From an uncultured Bacteroidales bacterium (GTDB taxonomy: Bacteria; Bacteroidota; Bacteroidia; Bacteroidales; Paludibacteraceae), in contig CAMGMU010000019.1 of the NCBI GenBank assembly GCA_946059305.1, forward strand, positions 1 to 32,704: a stretch of 32,704 bases of DNA, given 5' to 3'. This document shows positions 1 to 9,400 of this stretch, in pieces (within the stretch, counting starts at the first letter, position 1; each line of letters begins with the position of its first letter). The position numbers and the translations under genes are program-made. The notes beneath the pieces are model-generated. The model was not told the origin of the DNA and ran no database searches. It worked only from the letters and a program-made list of their open reading frames with translations.

Positions 1-2
1 AT

Positions 3-53
3 AACCCCGAAGTAAAAGTGGTAACCTATATCTACAAAGAAGAAACAGAATAA
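3..53 (+). CDS. C-terminal end of a small lipoprotein-like protein, truncated by the window edge
   Basis: Reads NPEVKVVTYIYKEETE*, nearly identical to the C-terminus of the next ORF (NPEVKVATYTYKDEIED*), indicating tandem paralogs. Confidence 0.6.
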   Translation, partial: NPEVKVVTYIYKEETE

Positions 54-130
54 CCTTTATTATTGACCGCTATCGCAGTCCGACCGCTGACGCTGAAAGA
101 CTGATATACAATTAAATAGTGAATAAGTCT

Positions 131-196
131 GACAGCGGAGCGGTCGTTCAGCGAAAGCGGTCAGACAGCGATAGCGGTCGTTCAGCGAAAGCGGTC
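131..196. repeat. Two tandem 32/33-bp direct repeats (gacagcg-(g/at)agcggtcgttcagcgaaagcggtc)
   Basis: Units at 131-162 and 164-196 are nearly identical by eye; intergenic. Confidence 0.8.
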
Positions 197-261
197 CCGA
201 CAGTTCGGGATGCAAGCATCGGGCAACGAAGTGGTCAAATATAATCAACTAATAATCAATT

Positions 262-693
262 ATGAAGAAACTATGTTTCATTGCGGCTACCGTTGTAGCC
301 ATAGTGCTGGGAATGACCGGCTGTTTCAAGTCTGAGACCTGTGATGCGATTGTCTATTGCCGAGAGGGTTTTGCCGGCGCACTGACCCCCGAAACGGAGG
401 GTTTGAACAGTCAAGAGATGAGAAAGATTTTCAATGCTCACATGTTGGAGTTGGGCGAGTCGTTTGGGGATAACGATGTGATTATCCGCCGCCAAAACAA
501 CGAGAAGTATGTGAAGCAAGCAGTCATTCAAGCCGCCAAAGATGCCGATGCCGAGGTGAAAGAGAAGTACGGCGACCCCGTTCGCGTACAAGAGAGGTAC
601 TCCCACCTGAGTATCGCCATTTATTACCGATTTGGCGGCAACCCCGAAGTCAAAGTAGCAACCTACACCTACAAGGACGAAATAGAAGATTAA
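262..693 (+). CDS. Small putative lipoprotein of unknown function
   Basis: 143 aa; signal peptide with lipobox (MKKLCFIAATVVAIVLGMTGC). Confidence 0.75.
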   Translation: MKKLCFIAATVVAIVLGMTGCFKSETCDAIVYCREGFAGALTPETEGLNSQEMRKIFNAHMLELGESFGDNDVIIRRQNNEKYVKQAVIQAAKDADAEVKEKYGDPVRVQERYSHLSIAIYYRFGGNPEVKVATYTYKDEIED

Positions 694-854
694 TAACCGC
701 CAAACAACCAAATGCCGACGCTTTACGGACGATAAGCCGACAATTACGGTAAAAAGACGGCAAAAGGACGGCAAAAGGACGGCAAAAGGAGCCGAGACGA
801 AGCGGAGAATAACGCAAGTTCTTGCTATTATAAAACTAATTAAAAAACAAAACA

Positions 855-1172
855 ATGAAAAAGATTCAGTTAGCACTTATGTGCGCAGTAGTGGCAGTGC
901 TTTTTGCCTGCAAACCCGATGGTGTAAGTGTGAAGGACATGGACGCTACCAAGTTAGACAACACCACCGCCAAATGTTGGGCATATACCATCGTTTATTC
1001 CGATGGAAAGACCACAGAAGGCTATTGGTGGGGTACAGAGCAGGAAACCGTGCTCATGTTGCAAACAGTCATCAAGAACGCGGAACACACCGCTGCCAAC
1101 GAGCCCAAGGACATCACCTACCAGGCAGACGGCACCAAAGACGAACAATCCTGCATGGATAAGAATATGTAA
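855..1172 (+). CDS. Small putative lipoprotein of unknown function
   Basis: 105 aa; MKKIQLALMCAVVAVLFAC signal/lipobox. Confidence 0.7.
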   Translation: MKKIQLALMCAVVAVLFACKPDGVSVKDMDATKLDNTTAKCWAYTIVYSDGKTTEGYWWGTEQETVLMLQTVIKNAEHTAANEPKDITYQADGTKDEQSCMDKNM

Positions 1173-1234
1173 GACCGCAGCAAGACCGCGATCGCTGTCC
1201 TCATCCTCCTCAACGGCGTTACCTACGACATGAT

Positions 1235-1328
1235 GGGCAATAGACGCGCAAGTCTTTAGAGATTTGAGGAGTCTGTAGGATACAAAAATAGGCATGGCGG
1301 CTCTCACGAGTGACCATGCCTATAAAAT
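1235..1328 (-). repeat. Structured repeat copy A (ncRNA-like) with AGGCATGG...CCATGCCT hairpin
   Basis: 94-nt direct repeat of 1469-1562 with about 7 mismatches; hairpin conserved; own minus-strand promoter at 1358-1388. Confidence 0.6.
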
Positions 1329-1357
1329 TTTTGAATGTAATTACTTTTTCTAGGCTG

Positions 1358-1388
1358 CAAAGGTACAAAGAATTTTTTACATAGCCAA
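1358..1388 (-). promoter_or_regulatory. Bacteroidetes sigma-ABfr promoter (copy A)
   Basis: Minus strand TTG-N20-TAccTTTG (TTTGgctatgtaaaaaattctttgTAccTTTGC). Confidence 0.65.
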
Positions 1389-1468
1389 ATATTTTGAACA
1401 AAATTTTAAAAATTATCTATGTAGACGGTAAATCCATGGCGGAAATAAGGGTACGATGATTTTTTGGG

Positions 1469-1562
1469 GGGCAATAGACGCGCAAGTCTTTAGAGAATCG
1501 ATGAGTCTGTAGGATACAAAAATAGGCATGGCGTCTCTCCCGAGTGGCCATGCCTTTAAAAT
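1469..1562 (-). repeat. Structured repeat copy B (ncRNA-like) with AGGCATGGC...GCCATGCCT hairpin
   Basis: Second copy of the 1235-1328 element; followed on the plus map by two further strong hairpins (1585-1608, 1614-1639) and promoter B. Confidence 0.6.
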
Positions 1563-1676
1563 CTAAAAGTTCATATGAGAAACACTTGCAACTTAAAAAA
1601 GTTGCAAGGAGCATTGTAATTATTAGAAAATAATTACAACTTTTTCATCACCAATTTGTCCTTTATTAGGACGATG

Positions 1677-1707
1677 CAAAGGTACAAAGAATTTTAGACA
1701 TAGCCAA
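1677..1707 (-). promoter_or_regulatory. Bacteroidetes promoter (copy B)
   Basis: Minus strand TTG-N20-TAccTTTG (TTTGgctatgtctaaaattctttgTAccTTTGC). Confidence 0.65.
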
Positions 1708-1806
1708 ATCTAAAAGAACAAAATTAAAAAAAACTCAACGACCTTTGGTCTATGATGTCGAGTAAACGGTAATTTCATAGCGGAAGGCCGTTTTTTTTGT
1801 TGTCTT

Positions 1807-1836
1807 TTGGTGGGCAGGGGAAAAGTGGTAATTTTG
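1807..1836 (+). promoter_or_regulatory. Promoter of first phage-like operon
   Basis: TTG-N19-TAatTTTG (ttttTTGgtgggcaggggaaaagtggTAatTTTGc), 24 bp before the ATG at 1860. Confidence 0.65.
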
Positions 1837-1859
1837 CAGCCGACAAAACGTGCAGGATT

Positions 1860-2948
1860 ATGGCAATAAGAATTGATACCCAACTATCGGGCAAAACGTT
1901 TTATTCAAACGCGCTCAATGAGATACGTATTTCCACGACTGCATCATCGGTGCAGGTGCAGCTGAAGGTGAACGAGGAGACGGTCTTTTCGTCGATGTAT
2001 TATGCTGATGGGGTGGTGCAGGTGCGCAACCTGTCGTCTTTCTTCGAGTCGCTGATGGAGGAGCGCGAAGTGTCGCTCCTTGGCTTTACGGTCAAAGCGA
2101 TAGCAGCAGCTGAAGCAGCAGCGGCAGCAGCTGATGAGACTGCCGTGTCGAGCGCGTTCTTCGTGCTGTACTGCCGCGATGCGATCATCGACATACCCGC
2201 GGAGACGTTTCTGCAGGATTATTTTCTCACTACCCACGTCAGTCGGTTCACTACCGCCCAAAGCTGTGAGCATCTGAGTCTCTACCGTCCGGACTCCGCA
2301 GGCAGCGCCCCAATAACGCTACGGGTAAAGATGTGGCTCAGTCTGCCGGACAATAGAGTGGTGAGCCATACGTACCAGACGCAACTCAGCGCAGGGGTGG
2401 GGGTGGTAGGTATCAGCCTGCCGGTGCCGGATGTGCTCCTGCACGCTCGTGCGGCTTATGCCGACTGCCGTTTGCTATCCTTCGAGCTGACGGTGGACAA
2501 ACGGAGGTGTATGTTCTACGTGCAGCCTTGCCCCTCAGCGGAGCTGTTTATGTTTAGGAACAACTTCGGCTGCTGGGAGTCGGTTTCTTTTCCGGCGGAG
2601 AGCCGTTGTGTATTGGAAACGTCGTATTCAGAGTCGCAGGTGGATGGATTGTTGTCGGCATACGATGTACGTCACACGCGCAGGTATGAGTTGGAGTCGT
2701 GCTCATTGGTGCCGAACGCGATGCGCTGGTTGGAGCAGTTTGTTCGTTCCTCTCAGGTGCTGCATGGTCAGGGCGATGCTGCGCAACGCGTGCTGATAAA
2801 GGAGTATAGGTATGAACGGTCGAATGCGGCGGGCGCACCCCACCAGCTGTCATTCAGTTGGCAGTATGCGGATGGCAGGAGGGCGCATGATGTGCTTACC
2901 CTTGATAGCTCCATCTTTACTGAACCCTTTAATGAAACGTATGCCTGA
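1860..2948 (+). CDS. Phage-island protein of unknown function, putative tail/virion-associated
   Basis: ORF 1797-2948; ATG at 1860 (MAIRIDTQLSG...) preferred because the 1797 start lies upstream of the -33 element. Confidence 0.65.
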   Translation: MAIRIDTQLSGKTFYSNALNEIRISTTASSVQVQLKVNEETVFSSMYYADGVVQVRNLSSFFESLMEEREVSLLGFTVKAIAAAEAAAAAADETAVSSAFFVLYCRDAIIDIPAETFLQDYFLTTHVSRFTTAQSCEHLSLYRPDSAGSAPITLRVKMWLSLPDNRVVSHTYQTQLSAGVGVVGISLPVPDVLLHARAAYADCRLLSFELTVDKRRCMFYVQPCPSAELFMFRNNFGCWESVSFPAESRCVLETSYSESQVDGLLSAYDVRHTRRYELESCSLVPNAMRWLEQFVRSSQVLHGQGDAAQRVLIKEYRYERSNAAGAPHQLSFSWQYADGRRAHDVLTLDSSIFTEPFNETYA

Positions 2949-3364
2949 TGGAGGAGATGGAGCAAAACGCCCTTGCTGAGCGCGAACGCTACGTGAGGGC
3001 ATGGAACGACACGATGATCCGCATCTGGCAGGAACGCATCACGCTGCTGGAGGTGATAGATACGCACCGGCTCTTGGAGTCGCCTGCCGCATTGCCTATC
3101 CGCGCAGATGGCCGCTTCTATGAGATGACTATCTCTGAAACGTTTTTGGAGTATGGCTTATGGCAGGACTATGGAACGGGTAAAGAAACGCCCCGCGGGA
3201 ACAGCGGCGACCTCGGCAGGCGCAAGATGCGCCAGCGTCGCCCGTGGTTTTCCAAGAAATACTATTCGTCGGTACTTAACCTCAGGGATTTTCTGAGCGA
3301 GAGCATAGGGCGGGAGTTTTGCGGGATCATGGCCGACACCTTTGAGCGAATCAATAAATTATGA
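2948..3364 (+). CDS. Small phage-island protein, possibly head-tail/neck or tail-completion like
   Basis: TGATG overlap with upstream gene; basic C-terminal half (DYGTGKETPRGNSGDLGRRKMRQRRPWFSKKYY); assignment by context. Confidence 0.55.
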   Translation: MEEMEQNALAERERYVRAWNDTMIRIWQERITLLEVIDTHRLLESPAALPIRADGRFYEMTISETFLEYGLWQDYGTGKETPRGNSGDLGRRKMRQRRPWFSKKYYSSVLNLRDFLSESIGREFCGIMADTFERINKL

Positions 3365-3368
3365 TACT

Positions 3369-3992
3369 ATGACGAAAAACGAAATCCAAACCCTGATTAC
3401 CGCCTTGGGTAATCAAACGCAACCCAAGTCCATTACGCCTACGATGATGGCTGATATCCTACGGAATATCGTAAATGTAATCCCCAGCGATTCGCCAACA
3501 GGCGCATCCAGTTCTGCGGAGTACGTGTATCAACGTGGCCAGAATATTGAGTTCTTTTTTGGGCATACAGTAAAGAGCAGCTCAACTACTGCTGTTGCAT
3601 GCCCCATCGTGCTCGACGATGATACGTTGCAATGTATCACTGGTCAGATTGTTGACATCAGCACGAATGACGATTCTTCACCTATGGTTAAGGCCATTCA
3701 ACCTTGCCTTGTAGAAATCACCGGTTATCTGACTGTCCAAGCAGCAGGAGACTGCTCGTCAAACCGGATCTTTCAAATGTATAAAACAGATGAAAATGGT
3801 GAACGAGCTGATGTGCAAGTAAACGCAGTTCACTTCACAGACACAACGCAAGTCTTCTCCGTGCCCATCAATTATATGGCATTCCTGTTCGCCGGAGAAA
3901 CGTTGCACTTGACCACGTACACCTCGTCAGGTACAACAACTATCTCCGCCAATTCATGGCTGAATATCAAAGCTGTTCTTGTAAAAATGTAA
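3369..3992 (+). CDS. Putative phage surface/fiber-like protein
   Basis: 208 aa; the 3342 start overlaps the previous gene, ATG 3369 (MTKNEIQTLITALGNQ) preferred; C-terminal half looks beta-rich (ITGYLTVQAA...FAGETLHLTTYTSSGTTTISANSWLNIKAVLVKM). Confidence 0.5.
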   Translation: MTKNEIQTLITALGNQTQPKSITPTMMADILRNIVNVIPSDSPTGASSSAEYVYQRGQNIEFFFGHTVKSSSTTAVACPIVLDDDTLQCITGQIVDISTNDDSSPMVKAIQPCLVEITGYLTVQAAGDCSSNRIFQMYKTDENGERADVQVNAVHFTDTTQVFSVPINYMAFLFAGETLHLTTYTSSGTTTISANSWLNIKAVLVKM

Positions 3993-4016
3993 CCACAACC
4001 CCCTAAACCTATAACG

Positions 4017-4298
4017 ATGAAAGAACAAAAACATTCTCTGTCTCCGCAAGGCTGGGCAGGTATCCTCCTTGCGACGATCATCTCCATCTCCTACCTCATT
4101 GGGTTGATAACGCCCCCTCCCGGTGAACTGAAACCAACGCAACTCGAAGGGATGGAATGGATGGTCAAACTGGTGCTCATCTTCTTTGCGTGGGACGCAG
4201 TGAAGAGCGGCCTTAACGCCATCTTTGAGCATGGTAAAACCAAACTGACTATCAGCCAACAGTCTAAACAAACTAAACCCGGAGGTTCCCCCGACTAA
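4017..4298 (+). CDS. Putative holin (small membrane protein)
   Basis: 93 aa; hydrophobic segments WAGILLATIISISYLIGLI and MVKLVLIFFAWDAV; directly upstream of the endolysin. Confidence 0.6.
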   Translation: MKEQKHSLSPQGWAGILLATIISISYLIGLITPPPGELKPTQLEGMEWMVKLVLIFFAWDAVKSGLNAIFEHGKTKLTISQQSKQTKPGGSPD

Positions 4299-4344
4299 CG
4301 GGGAAACCGGCTTCCGCCGGAAGGGGCTACTAAACCAAATTACT

Positions 4345-4758
4345 ATGAGAAAAATTTCTGAAATTATCGTGCATTGCACAGCTACCTTCTCAGACCAGAA
4401 GGTGACAATCGACATCCTTCGCAAGTGGCACAAGAAGCATGGCTTCAAGGATGTAGGCTATCACTATCTCATTGATCTCGATGGCAACATTCTCACCGGG
4501 CGACCGGTGGAACAAGTGGGCGCGCATTGTAAGGATCACAACGCGCACTCTATTGGTGTTGCTTATGCCGGAGGCCTGGGCGCTGACGCCCGTCCTGCCG
4601 ACACGCTCAACGAGAAGCAGCGGGCATCGCTCATTCAACTGTTGTCAGAGTTGAGAGAGCAATACCCTGATGCCACAATCCATGGGCACAATGAGTTTGC
4701 CAACAAGGCGTGTCCTTGTTTTGATGTACAACAATTTATAAAGGAGGTGGGCCTATGA
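4345..4758 (+). CDS. N-acetylmuramoyl-L-alanine amidase (endolysin)
   Basis: Amidase_2 features: EIIVHCTAT...VGYHYLIDLDGNILTGRPVEQVGAHCKDHN...IHGHNEFANKACPCFDV; no signal peptide. Confidence 0.9.
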   Translation: MRKISEIIVHCTATFSDQKVTIDILRKWHKKHGFKDVGYHYLIDLDGNILTGRPVEQVGAHCKDHNAHSIGVAYAGGLGADARPADTLNEKQRASLIQLLSELREQYPDATIHGHNEFANKACPCFDVQQFIKEVGL

Positions 4759-5522
4759 AGTCTCACGTCCTTTACAAGTTGCACTCGGTGACCCGCCGAG
4801 TGATACATCTCGCTCTTGGTGTGCTATCTTGGCTGAAGCGAACGGCTGTCCAGGCAGTCGCTTCAATTATGAATACTATATGCATGGTGTTCTTAGTATC
4901 GCTCGTTACTGGTTGCCATATGAATCGCCACGTGGTTACCCATGTGGACGATACAGGTGTCAGCCAGACCGGACATCGAGAACAGGCTGTATCGAGCCGA
5001 CTCGATAGCGTGTTCTCTCAGCTTTCTGCTTCAGCCGATAGCATAACCTTGATTTTGTATGGTAATGCTATTCCCTCCACAGTGCTGAGCAGTTTTGCCT
5101 CCGCTACAGGTTGTGGTGTGACCTCCACCTCCACGTGTAGTGCGACGAGCGCATTACATGTTCCGGCTCCGGACACACTACAATCTTCCGCTCCGGCTTC
5201 GCTGCCCGGCACGGCTCCGGGAACCTTCGCGGGAGTGATGGGCGACCATCCTCCTGCGAAGGCTCGTATTACCATACATTCCCCGCGAATAAACAAGGAA
5301 ATTCGGAGTGGTTCCAGCTCCTGCGTGGCTACCAATGTGGCCGATAGCACAAGGAGCAATACGGAGGCCCACACATCCACCGATGACTCCAAAGAGGTCA
5401 TTGGAGGCGCTGAACCTCCCAAGCTGACTTGGGTGTTCATTGTGTTGGGGCTCGGTATTACACTCCTCTTAATCGGTACTATTTTCGGCTACATATGGCT
5501 GCACAAAAAGGGGCTATTGTAG
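4755..5522 (+). CDS. u-spanin-like protein: lipoprotein signal plus C-terminal transmembrane segment
   Basis: ATGA overlap with amidase; MNTICMVFLVSLVTGC lipobox (alternative start 4869), low-complexity Ser/Thr/Ala middle, C-terminal TM WVFIVLGLGITLLLIGTIFGYIWLHKKGLL. Confidence 0.55.
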   Translation: MKSHVLYKLHSVTRRVIHLALGVLSWLKRTAVQAVASIMNTICMVFLVSLVTGCHMNRHVVTHVDDTGVSQTGHREQAVSSRLDSVFSQLSASADSITLILYGNAIPSTVLSSFASATGCGVTSTSTCSATSALHVPAPDTLQSSAPASLPGTAPGTFAGVMGDHPPAKARITIHSPRINKEIRSGSSSCVATNVADSTRSNTEAHTSTDDSKEVIGGAEPPKLTWVFIVLGLGITLLLIGTIFGYIWLHKKGLL

Positions 5523-5566
5523 AGAAACATTCCTTTTTCGCTTGTTGGCAAACACCGTCCATTTAT

Positions 5567-5624
5567 AAAGGCTTTACTATTAGAAACACTATTGCATGGT
5601 GTTTCAAGTAGTAAGGCCTTTTTT
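5567..5624 (+). terminator. Terminator of first phage-like operon
   Basis: Long hairpin AAGGC-TTACTA..GAAACAC..GTGTTTC..TAGTAA-GCCTT followed by T-tract. Confidence 0.75.
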
Positions 5625-5711
5625 CTGTTCGCTCTTCCGCATGCGTATAGGCCGACGAGCGGTTTATACACGTGCGTAAGGCTCATTACCGCGCATCCGC
5701 GGATTTTCCGT

Positions 5712-5965
5712 GGGCGAGAGTGGGGACTCTTGCGGTCGCGGTGATGGTGTGGAGACTCCGAAGGCTTTGGGCGAGAGTGGGGGACTCTTGCGGTCGCGGT
5801 GATGGTGTGGAGACTCCGAAGGCTTTGGGCGAGAGTGGGGGACTCTTGCGGTCGCGGTGATGGTGTGGAGACCATAGGCTTTGGGTGAGAGTGGGGGACT
5901 CTTGCGGTCGCGGTGATGGTTGGGAGACTCCGAAGGCTTTGGGAGAAGGTGGAGACTCTTGGCTT
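5712..5965. repeat. About 4.4 tandem copies of a ~58-bp repeat
   Basis: Unit GGGCGAGAGTGGGGGACTCTTGCGGTCGCGGTGATGGTGTGGAGACTCCGAAGGCTTT starting at 5712, 5769, 5827, 5883, 5941; AGAGT-ggggg-ACTCT hairpin in each full unit. Confidence 0.9.
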
Positions 5966-6432
5966 TGGTCTTCGCGTAGTCCAGCACGCGCATTATGTGC
6001 GTGTGGGACATATTGCGCGCGCGTAAGCATTAGAGACTCGCAATGCGCTTGCGTACGTAGAGGGACTTTAGAGGTCAGCGAAAAGGTGAGAGACTTTTGG
6101 GGCATTTTTTTAGGTTGGACTTTTTCAATGTGACCGAGGTGGTCGCTTGACATATAATGCAAAATTATTAGTGCGTATGTGAGTGGCTAAAGCAGGGCGG
6201 ACGGTGGGGCTTGTGACACTAAGGAGGGGAAAATTTCCCCTCCACCTCTTTTGTTTTTCCAATGTATGCTGAATTTTTGTCCGACGAGGGCCGGAAATTT
6301 TCAAGGACAGTTTGGAAATTTTTCCGATTTTTGGACTTAATTAATTGATTTTACAGGGTTTTACGGGTGATTTGGGCTTTGTCTTTTCGTATGCGTGAGT
6401 TGTTGACTAATTTTGCGGAAAAATTTGATACT

Positions 6433-9400
6433 ATGTCAGACTATTCAACAAACGCTTCCGTCAATCTTCAAGTGAACGGACAACAAGCTCAGGAGACGCT
6501 TATGAACCTTCGCAAGCATGCTCTTGATTTAACAGAGCAGATTGCCAAAGCGGCAGCTGCGGGAGATAAGGTTAGTATGCAAAAACTTCGTAAGGAACTC
6601 AAGGAGACGAACCGACAGATCAAAGAAATGGAGTCGGCAACTCAGCAGGTAGATAATGTGCTTCGCAGGCTGGATAAGGCAACACCTCATGAACTCCAGA
6701 AAGTACTCCAAACGCTCAATAAGCAACTTCAGTATATGGAACGCGGTTCCGATGTGTGGCAGCAGCAGACCCAACGCATCCGGATGGTGAAAGATGAAAT
6801 ATCTCGAGTTAATGGTGAACTCTCTCGTTCCCAATCTTTATTGGAGCGCTTTAACAACAAGTGGCAAGAGTGGCAGACTGTAGCCATGGGTGCAGCAGCT
6901 GCTTTTACCGGTGCCGTCATGGCAGGCCGCTCGGCCGTGAATGCCTATGCAGAGATGGAGCAGGAGATGGCCAATGTGCGTAAGTTTACGGGCATGACTA
7001 ATGATGAAGTGGTAGCCTTAAACAAGGAGTTTCTGAAGATTGATACTCGTTCGGGTCGCGACGAACTGAACAAGTTGGCTCAGGAGGCAGGCCGATTGGG
7101 TAAAACATCGCTTGAGGATGTGCTCGGTTTCGTGAAGGCAGCAGACCAAATCAATGTCGCATTGGACGATCTGGGCGATGGTGCAACGCTGACGCTATCC
7201 AAACTTACGAGTATCTTCGGTGACGAAGCACGTTTGGGTACAGAAAGATCGTTGTTGGCCGTAGGCTCGGTCATCAATGAACTTTCTCAGAACTGTACCG
7301 CTTCAGCTCCTTACCTCGCTCAGTTCGCCAAGCGTCTTGCCGGTGTAGGTGCCCAAGCGGATATGACTATCCCGCAAATCATGGGCTTTGCTGCTGTCCT
7401 TGATTCTCAGGGTCAGGCAGTTGAGATGTCCGCGACGGCCATGTCAAAGGTAATCATGAACATGTTCAAGGAAACCGACAAGCTTTGTGCTGCCACGGGG
7501 CTTAATGTGGAGGAGTTCAATGCTGCCCTCAAACGCTCTACGAACGAAGGTCTGATGATGCTGCTTGACCAGCTGCACAATGCAGGCGGCATTGATGTAC
7601 TCGCTCCGATATTTAAGGATATGGGTGAGAACGGCGCTCGTGCGTCATCCGTGATCTCCGCTCTTGCAGCCAATATTGACATGGTCAAATGGGAGCAGGA
7701 GGAAGCCACGAAAGCCTTTGAAGAGGCAACGTCCATCACCAAGGAGTTTACAGTTCAGAACACCACAGTACAAGCGGGTCTCGATAAGGCCCGAAAGGGC
7801 TTTACAGAGATGTCGGTTGTATTGGGTGAGAAACTGGCCCCTGTCATGAAACATGTGATCACATCTTCATCCGCAACGCTTCGTTTGATGGCAATGATGG
7901 TCGATTTTATCAGTAAGAATATAGCGTCCATCGTAACCATTACGGCAGCCATTATTGCGTACACGATAGCGGCTAACGCAGCTGCCGTTGCGCAAAAAGT
8001 GTATAGTACGGCAGTCAAGGCAGCCACTACGATACAGAAAGCTTTCAATACGGCTATCAAACAGAATCCCCTCGGTCTGATAGCAGCCGCCGTGACGGCC
8101 GCTGTTGTCGCATTGGTGGAGTACCGTAAGCACCTTCGTCAGGTGGCAGCAGAGCATGATGCCGTTGGCCAAGCCGAGAAAGCAGCATACAAGGAGTATG
8201 CTGCATCCAAGGCTAAGGTGGAACAACTGTCAGCAGCAGTACACAACAATGCCTTGTCTCTCAGTTATCGCAAGAAGGCGTTGAAGGAACTGCAATCCAT
8301 CGTGCCCGGTTACCACGCCAGTCTGACGAAAGAAGGCGAGCTGATTAATGACAATACAACTGCCATTCAACAGTACCTCTCGGTACTCCAAAAGAAACTC
8401 CAGTACCAGGCTTATGAGGATAAGTTGGCTCAGCAATACGCAAAGCGTGCTGAAAAGGAGATGGAATTGGACGAAGCGAAGATAGTAGCTCAACAAAGAC
8501 GAGATGAATACACAGTAGAGGTCCGAAATGTCACTCGTGATGTCAATGGTAATATAACTGCGGGTAGTGCAATTAAGATGGATAAGGCGTTGAATAAGTC
8601 GCGCAATGCAGACAAGGCAGTTACCGAATTGCAAGATGAGTTGGCGGTTATTGATGAACAGATTGATAAACTGACAGCAAAGATTGGTAAAACGGATGCT
8701 GTAATACCCGTTACAGTCGAACCTGTGATAGAGGAAGATAAGCCGCTATCGTTGCCGGCTACAACTGAAAAAGCAGATAGTAAGAATAAGTTCCAAGCAG
8801 AAGACGATTGGAAAGAGCGTGAGCAAGCGCTGAACCGCATTGCTTACGCCAAGGGTGAGGCAGACTACGATGCGTACGTCAAGCGCATGCTTGCCATTGA
8901 GGTGGAGTATAATGAGAAGAAGTTAGCTCATACCGATTTGCTAGGCAATGAAGAGGTGACGATTCAAGCAGCTTATGAAGACGCGAAGTTTAAGCAACGT
9001 CAGAATGCCATTGAGGGCACTATTGAGCAGGAGAATGAGGAGAATGACCGCTTACTGGCCATTCTCAACCAGAGATATGTAGATGGTGAACTCTCTGCCC
9101 GCCTGTTCCAGGCGTCCATCGAGATGCAGGAGTTGGAGCACTTACGTCGTGTAGCGAACCTTTATGACGAAGGCAGCAAGGAAAGGCTGAAAGCGGAGAA
9201 GACGTATCATGACACGTCTCTTCGTTATCAGCAGAAGCACCTTCAGGAAGCCAAGCAGATTCAAGAGAAGATGCGCGAGACGTACTTCACCAAGGCATAT
9301 ACGGTAACGGATGAAGAATCCTATAACCGGGATATGAAGAATCTTGAGCTTGTCTATAAGCAGATGCTGGAAGCAGCCGGTCATAGCAATAAGGATCGCC

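Noticed and set aside
271-876. Minus-strand ORF of 201 aa
   Set aside because: Antisense to the clear lipoprotein gene 262-693; no recognisable protein features.
1219-1614. Minus-strand ORFs 1219-1401 and 1417-1614 sharing the peptide TRE.RHAYFCILQT
   Set aside because: Shared peptide is a by-product of the duplicated 94-nt element; most codon differences are non-synonymous while the hairpin is conserved, so non-coding is more likely.
2100-2140. GCAGCA-type microsatellite in the first phage-island gene as a phase-variation switch
   Set aside because: Imperfect alanine-rich in-frame stretch (AEAAAAAADE); not a clean slippage tract and no alternative frame of interest.
5712-5965. CRISPR array
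   Set aside because: Units are contiguous tandem repeats with no unique spacers and no cas genes nearby.
5489-6162. Minus-strand ORFs 5489-5875, 5664-6011 and 5686-6162 with repeated SPHHHRDRKSP motifs
   Set aside because: Translations of the 58-bp tandem repeat in several frames; unit length is not a multiple of 3 and all frames are open simply because of the repeat.
6367-6432. GTG start at 6367 for the tape measure gene
   Set aside because: A TAatTTTG box lies at about 6408-6416 and ATG 6433 starts a typical sequence (MSDYSTNASVNLQ); the extension is probably untranslated.
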